Positions 1-8,912 of a DNA stretch of 64,000 bases are shown piece by piece. Where the stretch lies: assembly GCF_002993335.1 (NCBI RefSeq), contig NZ_PVNS01000009.1, positions 62,001-126,000 on the forward strand, written 5' to 3'. The notes beneath the pieces are model-generated. The model made no database searches, was not told the origin of the DNA, and saw nothing but the letters and a program-made list of their open reading frames with translations. How positions within the stretch are numbered: the stretch's first letter is position 1; the number at the start of each line of letters is the position of its first letter. Origin of the DNA: Alkalicoccus urumqiensis. GTDB lineage: Bacteria; Bacillota; Bacilli; Bacillales; Salisediminibacteriaceae. The translations under genes were made by a program, and so were the position numbers.

Positions 1-224
1 TGCTTTTTTGTTCCTACGAACAATACTGTACCACCCTGCGCTGCAAGGTCGCGGACAAAGTTAAATGCTTCGTCCACTTTCTTGACCGTTTTCTGCAGGT
101 CAATAATGTAAATACCGTTTCTTTCTGTGAAGATGTAGCGATCCATTTTTGGATTCCAGCGGCGTGTCTGGTGGCCGAAGTGTACACCGGCTTCCAGCAG
201 CTGCTTCATGGAGATCACTGCCAT
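1..224 (-). CDS. rpsB: 30S ribosomal protein S2, N-terminal part (runs off the left edge)
   Basis: The first 74 codons are present and the 3' part lies outside the window. The protein starts [20 protein letters not shown] and continues [17 protein letters not shown], the conserved S2 N-terminus. S2 binds the 30S subunit at the head-body junction and assembles late. An AGGAGG lies just upstream of the ATG. The gene follows the fla/che operon, as in B. subtilis, where rpsB-tsf comes after swrB, but it has its own sigma-A promoter at 342-370. Truncation here is a window artefact, not a broken gene. Confidence 0.97.
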   Translation of the reverse strand, partial: MAVISMKQLLEAGVHFGHQTRRWNPKMDRYIFTERNGIYIIDLQKTVKKVDEAFNFVRDLAAQGGTVLFVGTKK

Positions 225-341
225 TTCACTCACCTCCTGAGTTTGGTTTTATTTAATCCTCCGGAACCTTCCTCCATCTGCAGGACTCAATGAGCACCCC
301 TGCCTATGTCCGGAACCGTGTGTGCTTGAACACCGTAGAAA

Positions 342-370
342 AATATATCACACCTGGAGCCTGTTGACAA
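342..370 (-). promoter_or_regulatory. sigma-A promoter of rpsB
   Basis: On the minus strand there is a -35 TTGTCA (365-370), a 17-base spacer and a -10 TATATT (342-347). It lies between the swrB-like stop and rpsB, giving a leader of about 110 bases. A 9-bp inverted repeat, TGTGCTTGA at 321-329 and its complement at 375-383, brackets the promoter. Confidence 0.8.
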
Positions 371-384
371 CCTCTCAAGCACAT

Positions 385-846
385 TTAACTGCGGAATTTA
401 ACGAGAAGTTCCACCTCACCGGCTCCCATTTTCAGCTTTTTCGCTGTTTCTTCTATGGAATAACCCTGGTCCTGCAGCTGATACACCTTTGCTTTTGTCG
501 ACGTTTCATACGTGCCGGAAGGTTCCTCTTCGACCGGAAGCGGCGGCAGGTAAGGCTTCTCTTCAGCTGCAGGTTCTTTATGATTGTAACTGTACGTATG
601 CTCCGGAGCGGCGTTTGTATCCACCGTCCGATTCTCCGATTGTGCACTCCGCCGCTCCAGTGTTTTTACAAGCCGCTCATTTTCTTCTTTCATCTCTTCC
701 GTATAAGCTTCAAGCAGATCCTCTATCTCTTTTTTGCTCCGCTCCAGGTCACCATTGTTCTGCGCCGAATCCCTGCGGAACAAAACAACGATGGCATAAA
801 TAGTAAATAAGTGCATCAGCAGACTTGCCGCCAGAAGTATGTACAC
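385..846 (-). CDS. swrB: SwrB-like swarming motility / flagellar assembly protein
   Basis: The 153-aa protein has one N-terminal membrane segment (about residues 3-23), a charged and probably coiled-coil stretch (33-67), a Pro/Glu-rich linker and a C-terminal helix-turn-helix-like block (about 118-150, with QLQDQGYSIEETAKKL). This layout and the position between sigD and rpsB match SwrB, which in B. subtilis promotes export-apparatus activation and hook-basal body completion at the membrane. The start is GTG at 846, eight bases after AGGAGG; an ATG nearby is out of frame. Sequence identity to SwrB is judged low, so the name rests mostly on architecture and synteny. Confidence 0.7.
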   Translation of the reverse strand: MYILLAASLLMHLFTIYAIVVLFRRDSAQNNGDLERSKKEIEDLLEAYTEEMKEENERLVKTLERRSAQSENRTVDTNAAPEHTYSYNHKEPAAEEKPYLPPLPVEEEPSGTYETSTKAKVYQLQDQGYSIEETAKKLKMGAGEVELLVKFRS

Positions 847-869
847 GTTTCATTCCTCCTTCCGCCGCG

Positions 870-2237
870 CTAGAGGTTCTGGAACTTAATTTCACTGCTC
901 TCAATAAAAAATCGCGCCCGGCTCGTTTCGACATTTATTTTACGCCGATATTTGCCGAATTGAAAGCTGACATTTGGATAGCAGACTTTTTCCACATCTA
1001 CATACACTGCATCTGCATGGGAGACGGTCTCTTCCAATTTATCTTTCTGTTCTGAGCTTGATTGATAAAGAAGCTGCATTTCTTCAATAGAAGTTTCTAC
1101 CTTATTAAGAGACGCTTCTTCTTTCGAAGAGAGGCGGCCTGTCTTTTTTTTCTTTTCCAGACCCGACTGCAGCCGGAACAGCTTTTTTAGATTCTCCCCC
1201 GCAAATGCCATCTGCTCTTCCAAATAGCGCTGTTTCTCTGAAGTATGGTGATCGCCACCTGCAAAAACAGCCGTCGGGGTGTGCATTTTTGTACCAAGTT
1301 CCCGTACGATCATTCCCCTGCCGCAGGAAACCGTTCCGCCGGAGACAGACCCTTTCCCTTTGTCGGCGTAGAGAGTTCCGTGCACAACAACGTCACTCTG
1401 CAGAATCATGGATTTGATATGAAGATTCCCACCGCATTCTACAGATGCCTGGTTAATAAATCCGGCATGTATATCTTTATCGGCCTGTATTCTGCCTTCC
1501 CCCTGCGCAGCTGCTCCGCCCTGTATAAAAATAGAGCCCCTGCTTTCCAGAAAGGCTCCTTCCACTGTTTCCTGTACTCGGATATCTCCGCGTGCTTTAA
1601 TATGAAAACCTGAAGGGACACTGCCGAAAATCGTCACATTTCCGTTAAATTCAATATTTCCCGTCCGCAGATCGAGATCGCCTTTAACTTCAAACACCGG
1701 GAGAATATGTACCGTCGTCTCCTCTACGGTAAGCTGTCCGGATTTGGAAGCTGTCAGCTTCATCCCTTCCTTATCCATGATAGTGTTTTTCCCGGGTCGA
1801 AGTTTGAAATCTTTTCCGCTTTCTGCAGGGATAATTTCTCCATCCACACCAGTGCCATCGATACCGCTTCCTGCCGGCTTCTTCTCAGCAGCCATCTCCC
1901 CTTCATCCAGCGTCGGGATCGTCATCACATTTTTCAGGTTCACATCTCCGGCAGCGGGGCGCTCGGGCGCTTCAGAAGTCTCCATTTGAACAAGAAGTAC
2001 GGCATCCTCTCCCTTTACCGGCGGCGTTCCTTCTGCGATTGTCAATGCGTGGCGGAGCGGAGAAGCCGTCACTTGGTCCACCGCTTCTTCCAAAATGCCG
2101 AAGCGGACACCATTTTCCTTTAAGAACTGATAGACCGCCGTTTTTTCAGGAAACTCTTCTGCTTTTTCAAGCTGCATGATCTTGGCAGACATCCGGTCTT
2201 CAGCGATACTGATTTCATAGCAGGTATGTAAATCCAT
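870..2237 (-). CDS. FapA/DUF342 family protein
   Basis: The 455-aa protein carries the DUF342/FapA signature: an N-terminal domain, then a beta-helix-like core with repeated Gly-rich turns (LDLRTGNIEFNGNVTIFGSV, GDIRVQETVEGAFLESRGSI, KDIHAGFINQASVECGGNLH), then a coiled coil (about residues 330-410). FapA proteins have been linked to polar flagellar assembly and polymer export in other bacteria; the biochemical role is unclear. ATG at 2237 was chosen because a GGGGGG ribosome site precedes it by a few bases; the longer frame would overlap sigD. It sits between sigD and the swrB-like gene, so it is probably expressed with the motility operon. Confidence 0.8.
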   Translation of the reverse strand: MDLHTCYEISIAEDRMSAKIMQLEKAEEFPEKTAVYQFLKENGVRFGILEEAVDQVTASPLRHALTIAEGTPPVKGEDAVLLVQMETSEAPERPAAGDVNLKNVMTIPTLDEGEMAAEKKPAGSGIDGTGVDGEIIPAESGKDFKLRPGKNTIMDKEGMKLTASKSGQLTVEETTVHILPVFEVKGDLDLRTGNIEFNGNVTIFGSVPSGFHIKARGDIRVQETVEGAFLESRGSIFIQGGAAAQGEGRIQADKDIHAGFINQASVECGGNLHIKSMILQSDVVVHGTLYADKGKGSVSGGTVSCGRGMIVRELGTKMHTPTAVFAGGDHHTSEKQRYLEEQMAFAGENLKKLFRLQSGLEKKKKTGRLSSKEEASLNKVETSIEEMQLLYQSSSEQKDKLEETVSHADAVYVDVEKVCYPNVSFQFGKYRRKINVETSRARFFIESSEIKFQNL

Positions 2238-2262
2238 CGTCTCCCCCCCTCGTTCCTGACGT

Positions 2263-3030
2263 CTAGTCACTTTCTGTTAAATACTGCTTTAACTTAAATA
2301 ATGACTTGGAATGGATCTGGGATATCCGTGACGTGGTCAGATTCATTATTTCGCCGATTTCAGTAAGTGTCATTTCCTCTGTATAAAACAGCGCAATAAC
2401 GGTCTGTTCTTTATCATTTAATTTCTGCACGGCTGCTCCGAGAAGTTCTTTATCAGCCAGAAGGTCGAGCCGTGCATCGGGACGTTCTGCTTTCTCATCG
2501 GCAAGAGTCTGGACGTACGTTTCCTCCCCGCCTTCCTCCCCTGTTTTCTCATCAACCGAAAGCATGTGGGAGTGGAAACTGTCCTTCATCGTTTCGAAAA
2601 CTTCCGTTTCAGTAAGAGACAGCTCTTCTGCTATTTCTGCAGCAGAAGGCTCCCGTCCGAGTTTCTGCTCGAGTTTTTCAGAAGCGCGCTCTAATTTTTT
2701 GGTTTTCTCCCGTACACCCCGCGGCAGCCAGTCCTCTCTTCGGAGGCCGTCCATAATCGCGCCGCGGATGCGGAAGGATGCATATGTATCAAATTTCAAA
2801 TCCCGCTCTGCATCAAATTTCTGCAGCGCATCATACAGCCCTGTCATGCCGTGACTGTGGAGCTCTTCGGTCCGGACATTTTTTGGCAGAGCTGCACGCA
2901 CCCGCTGCACGTGGTATTCGACTAATGGCAGATAGGCACGGATCAGCTCATCTGCAGCGGACGTGTCCTGATCTGACAGCCATTGATCCCAGTAATGATG
3001 AAGCATTTCCGTCTCTGCTTTTCTGCTCAT
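2263..3030 (-). CDS. sigD: RNA polymerase sigma factor SigD (FliA/WhiG family)
   Basis: The 255-aa protein is the usual length for sigma-D (254 aa in B. subtilis). Region 2 is visible as KFDTYASFRIRGAIMDGLR followed by EDWLPRGVREK, region 3 as SAAEIAEELSLTETEVFE, and the region 4 helix-turn-helix as LTEIGEIMNLTTSRISQIHS near the C-terminus. Sigma-D directs transcription of late flagellar, chemotaxis and autolysin genes once the hook is complete. Its ATG overlaps the upstream stop as TAATG and AGGAG lies seven bases before it. Its place near the 3' end of fla/che matches B. subtilis, where distance from the promoter affects the motile/sessile decision. Confidence 0.96.
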   Translation of the reverse strand: MSRKAETEMLHHYWDQWLSDQDTSAADELIRAYLPLVEYHVQRVRAALPKNVRTEELHSHGMTGLYDALQKFDAERDLKFDTYASFRIRGAIMDGLRREDWLPRGVREKTKKLERASEKLEQKLGREPSAAEIAEELSLTETEVFETMKDSFHSHMLSVDEKTGEEGGEETYVQTLADEKAERPDARLDLLADKELLGAAVQKLNDKEQTVIALFYTEEMTLTEIGEIMNLTTSRISQIHSKSLFKLKQYLTESD

Positions 3031-3302
3031 TAGTCTTCTCCTTTCATCTCCTCAGCAGGAGAATCCGACTCTAGTTCTTCCCCATTTTCCTCTTGTACAT
3101 CGAAGTCCTCAGACTGCCTGTTTCCGGCCAGGCCTTTCAAAAGCATCCAGCCGGCACACGCTCCTGCTCCGGCACCGAGCACACCTGCTGCTCCAGTACG
3201 GAAAAGGGCCATTTCAGGAGTTACCGTACCAAATGAAAGCAGTGCTGCAGCAGCCATAAACAATAGAGATACAATACCGGCCATTCTCCACGTGAACGTC
3301 AT
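3030..3302 (-). CDS. Small membrane protein between cheD and sigD, function unknown
   Basis: The 90-aa protein has two predicted membrane segments (about residues 8-26 and 34-58, the second very Ala/Gly rich: GVLGAGAGACAGWMLL) and a strongly acidic C-terminal tail (about 64-90). It is not assigned to a named family. Its ATG overlaps the cheD stop (ATGA) and its stop overlaps the sigD start (TAATG), so it is translationally coupled on both sides and is surely part of the operon. B. subtilis 168, as recalled, has no gene here. A role beside the membrane-bound motility machinery is inference only. Confidence 0.8.
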   Translation of the reverse strand: MTFTWRMAGIVSLLFMAAAALLSFGTVTPEMALFRTGAAGVLGAGAGACAGWMLLKGLAGNRQSEDFDVQEENGEELESDSPAEEMKGED

Positions 3303-3790
3303 ACTTTGACGACTCCTTTATTGACTGTGCGTATTTCCAACGAACCATCTGCGGGAGCGAATTCAATCGTCCTTCCGCTGTTTCCGCCCGTATCCTCAAA
3401 CAGAACCGGCACACGCAGCTCAGCCAGTGCTCGTTTGACAGCGTCGACATTTCTCGGACCGATTCGTGCAGCGGAAGAACCGGAAGAGAATTGAAACATC
3501 TCCGCTCCACCTGCCATCTTTGCTTTCAGTCTGTATTTTGGACATCCTTCAGCCAGGAGATGACTATATAAATCGCTGCATGCCGTATCCGCATACTTCG
3601 CCCGGTTCACTTTCTGCTCCCTCGCTGCAGAAGAGTCGGGAAGCATAATATGGGCCATTCCCCCATACTGCATCGTTTCATCATACATAATAATTCCAAC
3701 GCAGGATCCCAGACCTGATGTTCTTAATGTAGCAGGAGCGCCTGCGAACTGTAAATCCGCCATTCCTACTTTTATCACTTCTTTCATCAT
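3299..3790 (-). CDS. cheD: Chemoreceptor glutamine deamidase CheD
   Basis: The 163-aa protein carries the CheD motif TSGLGSCVGI with the catalytic Cys at about residue 30, the partner Thr at about 24 and His at about 47 (GGMAHIMLP). CheD deamidates receptor glutamines and, in B. subtilis, binds CheC and raises its CheY-P phosphatase activity, forming part of the adaptation loop. It acts in the cytoplasm at receptor arrays. The first of two ATG codons overlaps the cheC stop; the pairing of cheC with cheD is as in B. subtilis. All three active-site residues are in place, so it should be active. Confidence 0.96.
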   Translation of the reverse strand: MMKEVIKVGMADLQFAGAPATLRTSGLGSCVGIIMYDETMQYGGMAHIMLPDSSAAREQKVNRAKYADTACSDLYSHLLAEGCPKYRLKAKMAGGAEMFQFSSGSSAARIGPRNVDAVKRALAELRVPVLFEDTGGNSGRTIEFAPADGSLEIRTVNKGVVKV

Positions 3791-4413
3791 ATGGAAACTC
3801 CAAGCGCTTCAAACAGGGACTGAATGCCATCAGGATCAGGAAGAAGCAGAAATGTTCCTTTCAGACTGTCGCTTTTCTCTTTTAAAGAAATGGACGTATC
3901 GATCAGCAGCGCGTAGTCACCGTACATGGAAACTTCGGCGAGTCCGTAGGATAAAAGTGCCATCGTCATATCGCACGCCACTGCCGGCGGAGTAGGCTGA
4001 AGGTTCAGTCCGGTAAAATCCGACAGAGCGCTCAAGTAGGATCCGGACAAAATGTTGCCGGCTTCATTCAGCGCAGAAGCTCCCATCTCCGGCATGGGCT
4101 CCTGGTTGAGATCCACTTCGGCTCCCCCCAGAAGGAGACTGGTCAGTTCATTTGCCTCATCCAGCGGCAGAAGGAAAAACATCGTTCCCGGAACGTCTCC
4201 TTTTAATTGAAGCAGAACAGCACAGGAAATTTCCTCTTCACCAAACAGACCGGTTACTTCTTCAAACCCTGCTATGCGGACGGACGGGACGGACATGTCG
4301 ACCCTGCTTCCAAGCATGGCGGACAGCGCAGTTGCTGCGTGCGCCGCGCCGATGTTTCCAGCTTCTCGTAAAGCATCCAGCTGGCCTTCGGATACAGAAG
4401 GAAAGCCGGTCAT
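3787..4413 (-). CDS. cheC: CheY-P phosphatase CheC
   Basis: The 208-aa protein has two copies of the CheC/FliY/CheX phosphatase signature: LDALREAGNIGAAHAATALS near the N-terminus and LNEAGNILSGSYLSALSDF in the second half, each with the Glu and Asn that position water on CheY-P and each followed by the conserved Pro. CheC removes phosphate from CheY-P and works with CheD in adaptation. It overlaps cheW upstream and cheD downstream by ATGA, so the three are coupled. Length matches the family (209 aa in B. subtilis). Confidence 0.96.
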   Translation of the reverse strand: MTGFPSVSEGQLDALREAGNIGAAHAATALSAMLGSRVDMSVPSVRIAGFEEVTGLFGEEEISCAVLLQLKGDVPGTMFFLLPLDEANELTSLLLGGAEVDLNQEPMPEMGASALNEAGNILSGSYLSALSDFTGLNLQPTPPAVACDMTMALLSYGLAEVSMYGDYALLIDTSISLKEKSDSLKGTFLLLPDPDGIQSLFEALGVSI

Positions 4414-4898
4414 TTTGACGAACCGCTTTCCATCTCTTTTACTTCTGCCACTTCTTCCGGATTCAATACTTTATCCAGGTTTAGCAGAATCAGGAGTCTT
4501 TTCTCCAGCTTTGCGACTCCGCGGATATAAGCGGCCTCCACCCCTCCGACTACTTCAGGCGGCGGCTCCACAGCTGATGACGCAATATCAATGACATCGT
4601 TTGCCGCATCGACGATAAGTCCGACATCCATGCCATCCACCGTTACGATAATGACACGTGTCGCTTCCGAATGATCGGCGTTTTCAATCTGAAACCGGCT
4701 CCTCAGATCGATAATTGGTGTCACCACACCGCGGAGGTTGATTACACCTTCTACAAATTCGGGGGTTCGCGGCACTCTCGTAATGTGTTCCACCCGCTCT
4801 ATGGATTTCACTTGATTCACTTCCACACCGTACTCTTCGTCTTTCAGCTGAAAAACAATCACTTTCAGGTTATCCACTGCTGTCTCCGTCTGTTCCAT
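4410..4898 (-). CDS. cheW: Chemotaxis coupling protein CheW
   Basis: The 162-aa protein has a single CheW SH3-like domain, including YGVEVNQVKSIERVEHITRV and VEGVINLRGVVTPIIDLRS, the segments that contact receptors and the CheA regulatory domain. It links chemoreceptors to CheA in polar arrays. The ATG at 4898 follows GGGAGG by eight bases. It lies between cheA and cheC, as in B. subtilis, and its last bases overlap the cheC start. Nothing in it looks altered. Confidence 0.97.
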   Translation of the reverse strand: MEQTETAVDNLKVIVFQLKDEEYGVEVNQVKSIERVEHITRVPRTPEFVEGVINLRGVVTPIIDLRSRFQIENADHSEATRVIIVTVDGMDVGLIVDAANDVIDIASSAVEPPPEVVGGVEAAYIRGVAKLEKRLLILLNLDKVLNPEEVAEVKEMESGSSK

Positions 4899-4938
4899 GT
4901 TTAACGCCTCCCTTTGATATCATCTATCTGACGGCTGT

Positions 4939-6981
4939 TTACTTGATCAGCGCATTGCAGTCGAGTATTAAAGCGACCTTCCCATTACCGAGTATCGTAG
5001 CCCCGGAGATTGCAAAAATATTCTGCAGGTAATCACCAAGGGATTTTAATACAATTTCCTGCTGTCCGATGAAGGAATTGACAACGAGCGCTGCCATTTT
5101 TTCTCCTTTACGCACAATCACGACGGAGTAATAGTCATTTTCTTCTCTGGTCACCGGCACATCGAAAAAGGATGTCAGATCGATCAGCGGTACGACACTG
5201 CCTCGGAAATCGATCACTTTTTGATTGTGGGCGGCCATAATATCGTCCTTTTTAATAATCGCTGTTTCGATGATCGAAGAAAGCGGAACTGCGTACACTT
5301 CATCCTGCACTTCTACAAGCATGACGGATATAATCGACAGTGTCAGCGGAAGCTGTATAAGGAAGTGCGTTCCTTCTCCAGCCGATGAATCGACCGAAAC
5401 GGTTCCGCCGAGTGATTCAATTTTATTTTTTACGACATCCAGACCTACTCCGCGTCCGGAAATATCGGATATTTCATCCGCTGTACTGAGGCCGCTGGAA
5501 AACAGCAGTTCATACACCTGCCGGTCAGAAAGCTGCGCTGCGTTTTCGGGAGAAACGACGCCGCTTTTCAACGCTTTCTGCAGGACTTTATCCCGGTTGA
5601 TGCCGCCGCCGTCATCGCTGACTTCTATGAAAACATGGTTTCCGCTGTGGTACGCCTTCAGCGTAATATGACCTGTCTCCGGCTTACCGGCATTACGTCT
5701 CTTCTCCGGAATTTCGATGCCGTGATCGATGGAATTTCGTAGAAGGTGTACGAGCGGGTCACCGATTTCGTCAATTACGGTACGGTCCAGTTCGGTCTCA
5801 GCTCCAATAATATCGAGGGAAACCTTCTTTTCCAGTTCTTTCGACAACGAACGAACCATGCGTGGGAACCGGTTGAACACCTGCTCTACCGGAACCATCC
5901 GCATCGTCAGAATAATACTCTGCAGATCGCCGGAAATCCGGGACATATGCTCCACCGTATCGGTCAGTTCACTGCTTTCCAGTTCTTTAGAAATCTGTTC
6001 CAGCCGCCCACGATCGATTACCAGTTCCTCAAAGAGATTCATCAGGCTGTCGAGACGGTCGATATTGACACGGATCGTTTTGCTCTGGGGAGCCGCACTG
6101 GACTCTGTCGATTTTTCCACGGGCTTCTGTGATGCTTCTGATACAGGCTCCGGTGACCGCACTCCCTGCTCTGCAGGAAGGGCTGCCTCCTCTTCAAACT
6201 GGTTCTTTTCTTCTTTCATTTCCTCAGGTTTCTCGTCGATCTGCACAGTTTTGACTTCTGCCGTTTTAACTTCGGAAACTTTCAGAATACGCTGCTGAAT
6301 ATCTTCCTGTGTCTCTTTCGTAATCAGTACGATGGTAAAATCAAGTTCAAACTGCTCATCTTCCAGCTCTTCTACCGAAGGGACAGACTTCACTACTTCG
6401 CCGGCCTGCTCCAGTACTTCAAATACCATGTAAACACGGGCAGCTTTTAAAATGACATCTGGTGAGAGGGATATCTTCACTGAATAAGCATTAAAATCCT
6501 GCTCTCCTGCCTGCTGAATAACTGTACGCTCAAAATCGTCATATGTAAGCGCACGGCTTTCCGGAATAATCGCCCCGCTCGTTTTCTCTTCCGCAGGAGC
6601 CGTTCCTTTTTCGACATGCTCCAGCCGATTCACGATCGCTGAGACGTCTCTTCTGCCTTCACCTCCAGAAGCTATATCCGTCACCATCGCCTCAAGATCG
6701 TCAACTGAGGCGAAAACGACGTCCATGACACCGGAGTCAGCTTCAATTTTATCGTTTCGGATACCATCCAGCACATTTTCCATCTGATGCGTCAGGCTTG
6801 CCAGATCTTCGTAGCCCATCGTTGCCGCCATCCCTTTCAGGGTATGGGCCGAACGGAATACTTCATCAACAATGGCTGTATCGCCGGGATTCTGCTCCAG
6901 CTTCATTAAATTGTCGTTGACCGCCTGCAGGTGCTCTGTACTCTCATCAATAAACATTTCCAGGTATTGATTTCGCTCCAC
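4939..6981 (-). CDS. cheA: Chemotaxis histidine kinase CheA
   Basis: The roughly 680-aa kinase shows all five domains in order: P1 with the phosphorylated His in FRSAHTLKGMAATMGY, P2 (about 160-250), dimerisation P3, an HATPase (NSIDHGIE and DISGRGVGLDVVKNKIE) and a CheW-like P5. It phosphorylates CheY and CheB. GTG at 6981 is preferred: GGAGG lies eight bases before it but only two before the ATG at 6987. With GTG the active His becomes residue 46, as in B. subtilis CheA. The gene sits twelve bases after cheB. Confidence 0.96.
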   Translation of the reverse strand: MERNQYLEMFIDESTEHLQAVNDNLMKLEQNPGDTAIVDEVFRSAHTLKGMAATMGYEDLASLTHQMENVLDGIRNDKIEADSGVMDVVFASVDDLEAMVTDIASGGEGRRDVSAIVNRLEHVEKGTAPAEEKTSGAIIPESRALTYDDFERTVIQQAGEQDFNAYSVKISLSPDVILKAARVYMVFEVLEQAGEVVKSVPSVEELEDEQFELDFTIVLITKETQEDIQQRILKVSEVKTAEVKTVQIDEKPEEMKEEKNQFEEEAALPAEQGVRSPEPVSEASQKPVEKSTESSAAPQSKTIRVNIDRLDSLMNLFEELVIDRGRLEQISKELESSELTDTVEHMSRISGDLQSIILTMRMVPVEQVFNRFPRMVRSLSKELEKKVSLDIIGAETELDRTVIDEIGDPLVHLLRNSIDHGIEIPEKRRNAGKPETGHITLKAYHSGNHVFIEVSDDGGGINRDKVLQKALKSGVVSPENAAQLSDRQVYELLFSSGLSTADEISDISGRGVGLDVVKNKIESLGGTVSVDSSAGEGTHFLIQLPLTLSIISVMLVEVQDEVYAVPLSSIIETAIIKKDDIMAAHNQKVIDFRGSVVPLIDLTSFFDVPVTREENDYYSVVIVRKGEKMAALVVNSFIGQQEIVLKSLGDYLQNIFAISGATILGNGKVALILDCNALIK

Positions 6982-6999
6982 TTTCATCTCCTCCAGTAA

Positions 7000-8031
7000 T
7001 CAGCAGTATTTCATCAGTAATTCCGCCATACGCCCGGCAGAAGCGGTATCGTCTACGAGACCAGCCTCCATGACGGCACGGGGCATACCGTATACTACAC
7101 AGGATGATTCTGTTTCTGCAAGAAGTATCGTTCCTTTTTCCTGCTTCAGCAGTCTGGCACCTTCTTTTCCATCAGATCCCATGCCGGTCATGATAATTCC
7201 GACCGTTCCTTTGAAACCGGCGTGATAGGCCGATTGAAAAAGTGGGTCCACAGAAGGGCGGTGGCCATTCACCAGTTCTCCCTGTTCTAATTGTATCGCG
7301 ACGGAAGTCCCGATTTTGCGTATAGTTAAATGGTATCCTCCCGGAGCAATATAGGCAACACCTTTTTTGGCAATTTCTCCATGTTCTGCTTCTTTGACCG
7401 ATATTTCGCTCAGCTGATGCAGGCGGGTGCTCAATGATTTTGTAAAGCCCGCCGGCATATGCTGCACGATAAAAATAGGTCTTGGGAAGTTGGATGGCAG
7501 TCTCGTCAAAAACTGCTGGAGGGCTTTAGGACCGCCTGTCGACGTGCCTAAAACGACAATTCTGCCACTGCCGGAATCTTCCGGAGCGGTCACTGTTTCA
7601 TTCGGTGCAGCTTCAGGTACCGGTTTTTTGTTTATACCCGCTTTAGCTGCAGCAGCCGCTTTTTCTACTAATTCGCCGGCAATTTTATCCATATCCAGCG
7701 AAATAGATCCGGATGGCTTCGCAACAAAATCAACGGCCCCGAGTTCCATGGCTGTAATGGTTTGTTCTGTCCCCTGCTTTGTCACGCTGGATAGCATAAT
7801 AACCGGGAGGGGATGCTCTGCCATCAGTTCTCTCAGTGCTTCCAGCCCTCCCATTTCCGGCATCTCCACATCCATCGTCAAAAGGTCCGGCTTGAGCATT
7901 TTTACTTTGCTTAATGCATCCCGGCCGTTCCTGGCTGTACCGATCACGGTAAATCGGGGGTCTTTAGAGAGAATGTCAGAGACTACTTTCCGCATAAATG
8001 CGGAATCATCAACGACCAGTGTGCGGATCAT
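7000..8031 (-). CDS. cheB: Chemotaxis methylesterase CheB
   Basis: The 343-aa protein joins an N-terminal receiver domain (VVDDSAFMRKVV; phosphorylated Asp in LLTMDVEMPEMGG) to a C-terminal methylesterase domain with the catalytic Ser in LGTSTGGPKALQQF, His in IVQHMPAGFTKSLS and Asp in TGMGSDGKEG. It removes methyl groups from receptors and is activated by CheA phosphorylation. The linker (about residues 130-150) is short and Ala/Pro rich. ATG overlaps the flhG stop by ATGA. Length and residues are ordinary for the family. Confidence 0.97.
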   Translation of the reverse strand: MIRTLVVDDSAFMRKVVSDILSKDPRFTVIGTARNGRDALSKVKMLKPDLLTMDVEMPEMGGLEALRELMAEHPLPVIMLSSVTKQGTEQTITAMELGAVDFVAKPSGSISLDMDKIAGELVEKAAAAAKAGINKKPVPEAAPNETVTAPEDSGSGRIVVLGTSTGGPKALQQFLTRLPSNFPRPIFIVQHMPAGFTKSLSTRLHQLSEISVKEAEHGEIAKKGVAYIAPGGYHLTIRKIGTSVAIQLEQGELVNGHRPSVDPLFQSAYHAGFKGTVGIIMTGMGSDGKEGARLLKQEKGTILLAETESSCVVYGMPRAVMEAGLVDDTASAGRMAELLMKYC

Positions 8032-8912
8032 GATCGCTCACTCTCCCCTTTCATATATTTTTTCAGACGTCCGATGAAAGAGTTGAATGACGACGCTCCG
8101 GAAACCGGACTGCCTGAAAAATCCCCTGCAGCTTTTTTAACTGCTTTGGAAGGTTTGGATGAAGGTGCGTACTGTGTGAACGGCGTCTGGGCGCGTACTG
8201 CTTTCCAGACTATCGGGTCGTTTGGAATAGAGCCGAGAAAATGAACGTCTTTTTTCAGGAATTTTTTCGTCACCTGCATTAAATTTTCCGCTGTCTTTTC
8301 TCCATCACGCTCGTTATTAGCTCTATTTACAATAATGGAGACAGGAAGATCCTTTTCGTACATATTCAAATATTTAATCATCGCATACGCATCTGTCATA
8401 GACGTTGGTTCCGGAGTCGTTACGAGAATACATTCCTGCGCAGAAAGGAGAAAGTGCAGGCTGTCATTGGATACACCGGCTCCCATATCCAGAAAGATGT
8501 AGTCGAATGCGCCATTTAACGATTCCAGCTGCTGCGTAAACGTCTCTGCCATCTGTTCATTGAGCTCAAACAGCGAATTCAATCCGCTGCCCCCTGCCAC
8601 ATATGCAAGCGATTCCGGACCGTACTGGATCACATTCCAGATCGATTCTCCTTTTTCAAGCATATCGACGATGGAGGACGTGGAAGATTCTCCAATAAGA
8701 ATATCGATATTCGCCATCCCGATGTCGAGATCGATGATCAGCACTTCCTTATTCTGCTTTTTCAGCTCGAGAGCCAGGTTAACAGCAACGTTTGATTTCC
8801 CTACTCCGCCTTTTCCACTGACGACGGAGACGACTTTCGTTTCGACGGGTGCCTTTTTATCCTGTGACTGCTTTAATTTTTGACGCAGTGCCTGTGCCTG
8901 ATCCATCATCAT
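8028..8912 (-). CDS. flhG: MinD-like ATPase FlhG (YlxH), flagellar number and placement regulator
   Basis: The 294-aa protein has the deviant Walker A SGKGGVGKSNVAVNLALEL, the switch region DLDIGMANIDILIG and YIFLDMGAGVSNDS. Its N-terminal DQAQALRQKL segment matches the Gln-containing helix by which FlhG stimulates the FlhF GTPase. The C-terminal amphipathic stretch (about 275-290, FNSFIGRLKKYM) would be the membrane-targeting sequence. FlhG with FlhF sets flagellum position and number. It starts with three Met codons; the first overlaps the flhF stop (ATGA). Confidence 0.95.
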   Translation of the reverse strand: MMMDQAQALRQKLKQSQDKKAPVETKVVSVVSGKGGVGKSNVAVNLALELKKQNKEVLIIDLDIGMANIDILIGESSTSSIVDMLEKGESIWNVIQYGPESLAYVAGGSGLNSLFELNEQMAETFTQQLESLNGAFDYIFLDMGAGVSNDSLHFLLSAQECILVTTPEPTSMTDAYAMIKYLNMYEKDLPVSIIVNRANNERDGEKTAENLMQVTKKFLKKDVHFLGSIPNDPIVWKAVRAQTPFTQYAPSSKPSKAVKKAAGDFSGSPVSGASSFNSFIGRLKKYMKGESERS

